Source: Gemmatimonadota bacterium (GTDB taxonomy: Bacteria; Gemmatimonadota; Gemmatimonadetes; Gemmatimonadales; Gemmatimonadaceae). Taken from it: 7,364 nt of DNA. Of the stretch, positions 6,242-7,364 are shown in pieces. Positions within the stretch are counted from its first letter, which is position 1, and every line of letters starts with the position of its first letter. The position numbers and the translations under genes are program-made. Below the pieces are notes generated by a model that saw only the letters and a list, made by a program, of their open reading frames with translations, ran no database searches and was not told the DNA's origin. The DNA lies in contig JAQBQC010000530.1 of NCBI GenBank assembly GCA_028287205.1, positions 1 through 7,364 of the forward strand, read 5' to 3'.

Positions 6242-7129
6242 GTGGACATCTCCGAGCTGAAGCAGAAGTCGGTTGCAGAGCTGCAGTCCATGGCTGACGA
6301 GCTCAATATCTCCAACTTCTCAGGGCTTCGAAAGCAGGATCTCATCTTTCGCATCGAGCAGAATCTCCTCGATGCGGATGCGGTGCTGCGCGGCGAAGGC
6401 GTGCTCGAGATTCTTCCGGAAGGCTACGGCTTTTTGCGCAGCCAGGACTGGAACTACCTCTACGGCCCCGACGACATCTACGTCTCGCCGTCGCAGATCA
6501 AGCGCTTCGACCTGCGTACAGGCGACACGGTGGCGGGGCAGGTTCGGCCGCCGAAGGAAGGCGAGCGGTATCTCGCGCTTCTCAAGGTCGAAACGATCAA
6601 CGGTACCGATCCGGACACTGCGCGCCAGCGCATCACCTTCGACAATCTGCGCCCGCGGTATCCCGACGTGCGACTGCGGCTCGAATCGTCGAACGAGGAT
6701 CTCAGCATGCGCGTGGTCGATCTCATCGCGCCGATCGGCAAGGGGCAGCGCGGATTGATCGTCGCGCCTCCTCGCGCAGGCAAGACGATTCTCATGCAGA
6801 AGATGGCCAACGCCATCGCCGAGAATCATCCGGAGGTCACGCTCATCGTTCTGCTGATCGACGAACGACCGGAAGAGGTCACCGACATGCAGGAGCAGGT
6901 GAAGTCCGCTGAGGTGATCAGCTCCACTTTCGATGAGCCGGCCGACCGGCACGTGCAGGTGGCCGACATGGTGATCGAGAAGGCCAAGCGGCTCGTCGAG
7001 CACGGACGCGATGTCGTGATCCTGCTCGACTCGATCACCCGCCTCGCGCGTGCGCACAACGTGATCGTTCCGCACTCGGGCAAGATCCTCTCGGGCGGTG
7101 TCGATGCGCACGCGTTGCACAAGCCCTAG
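6242..7129 (+). CDS. rho: Transcription termination factor Rho, reading frame ended early by an in-frame TAG
   Basis: Rho is a hexameric RNA-dependent ATPase/helicase that ends transcription in the cytoplasm. Numbering is from GTG 6242. The Rho_N helical domain is at 2-45 ([12 protein letters not shown] 27-38). The cold-shock RNA-binding domain is at about 52-115, with GYGFLRS (61-67), [13 protein letters not shown] (77-89) and RPPKEGERY (102-110). Walker A is APPRAGKT (175-182). LLIDERPEE (204-212) carries the catalytic Glu, and Walker B is [13 protein letters not shown] (258-270). The Q-loop region [13 protein letters not shown] (276-288) is intact. The frame stops after residue 295, where the family is about 420 long, so the product would lack the R-loop and arginine finger. 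GTG 6242 is chosen because [13 protein letters not shown] matches normal Rho N-termini; ATG 6134 would add 36 unrelated residues. No clear ribosome site precedes the GTG. Confidence 0.93.
   Translation: MDISELKQKSVAELQSMADELNISNFSGLRKQDLIFRIEQNLLDADAVLRGEGVLEILPEGYGFLRSQDWNYLYGPDDIYVSPSQIKRFDLRTGDTVAGQVRPPKEGERYLALLKVETINGTDPDTARQRITFDNLRPRYPDVRLRLESSNEDLSMRVVDLIAPIGKGQRGLIVAPPRAGKTILMQKMANAIAENHPEVTLIVLLIDERPEEVTDMQEQVKSAEVISSTFDEPADRHVQVADMVIEKAKRLVEHGRDVVILLDSITRLARAHNVIVPHSGKILSGGVDAHALHKP
7127..7129 (+). other. rho: In-frame amber codon within rho
   Basis: The frame reads [14 protein letters not shown], where other Rho proteins read H-R-P-K-R-F-F-G-A-A-R-N. The TAG sits at the invariant Lys (Lys298 in E. 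coli numbering, by my count). It is one base from AAG (A to T). Two other genes in the window end in TAG, so reassignment of TAG to an amino acid is unlikely. Confidence 0.95.
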
Positions 7130-7364
7130 CATTTCTTCGGCGCGGCGCGCAACATCGACGAGGTTGGCTCCCTCACGATCATTGCGACCGCGCTCGTCGA
7201 GACCGGCTCGCGCATGGACGAAGTGATCTTCGAGGAATTCAAGGGAACGGGGAACATGGAGCTCGTGCTCGATCGAAAGATCGCGGACCGTCGCGTCTAT
7301 CCCGCGATCGACATCGGGCGCTCGGGCACGCGAAAGGAGGAGCTCCTCCTCGATCAGGCCGAGC
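7130..7364 (+). pseudogene. rho: Rho C-terminal part continuing in frame after the TAG, cut by the window edge
   Basis: The 78 codons after the TAG stay in the same frame and are plainly Rho. They include [19 protein letters not shown] (R-loop region), [19 protein letters not shown] and SGTRKEELL. The arginine finger (E. coli Arg366) corresponds to the Arg of SGTRKEE. No insertion or deletion is present, so the only lesion is the stop codon. Two normally invariant positions are changed: His for Arg right after the TAG (7130-7132) and Val for Gly in the EGGSLT motif (7163-7165). No plausible start codon and ribosome site for a separate C-terminal protein is seen. About 45 further codons to the normal end would lie beyond the window. 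If the TAG is a sequence error, this merges with the preceding entry into one intact gene. Confidence 0.85.

Noticed and set aside
7127..7129. TAG read as a sense codon (genetic code change or pyrrolysine)
   Set aside because: The expected residue is an ordinary lysine one base away, TAG serves as the normal stop of two other genes in the window, and no insertion element is apparent.

Overview
The window is GC-rich DNA with mostly G/C third codon positions. It comes from a diderm bacterium, because it encodes an MCE/MlaD-type envelope lipid-transport protein. The Rho, site-2 protease and glycosyltransferase sequences would fit Gemmatimonadota, but that is an impression from remembered sequences, not a search. 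No tRNA, rRNA, CRISPR array, insertion sequence or phage gene was seen.

Layout, left to right. (1) The first 47 bases hold the start of a leftward GT4-type glycosyltransferase (MRILLIAPQPFF...). (2) A 235-base divergent spacer follows. (3) Next is a rightward, translationally coupled pair of paralogous membrane glycosyltransferases of the polyprenyl-phosphate (DPM1/ArnC/GtrB) type. The first has intact catalytic motifs. The second keeps the fold and membrane anchor but has lost both the DDGS and the DxD motif, so it looks like a pseudo-glycosyltransferase. (4) A leftward FAD-dependent oxidoreductase with GlpD architecture overlaps the end of the second glycosyltransferase by 55 bases, tail to tail. 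Some of its substrate-pocket residues differ from true glycerol-3-phosphate dehydrogenase. (5) A rightward single-pass MCE/MlaD protein is transcribed divergently from it. (6) A leftward EGY-like site-2 metalloprotease ends 9 bases from the MlaD gene. (7) The rightward rho gene (transcription termination factor) runs off the right edge.

The left half looks like a cell-surface glycan or lipid-linked sugar locus (GT4, polyprenyl-phosphate GT pair, possibly the oxidoreductase). The right half holds unrelated envelope and housekeeping genes. The strongest anomaly is an in-frame amber codon (TAG, 7127-7129) in rho at a normally invariant lysine. Clear Rho sequence continues in the same frame to the window end, and two other normally invariant positions close by are also changed. 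The second item of interest is the active/inactive tandem glycosyltransferase pair.
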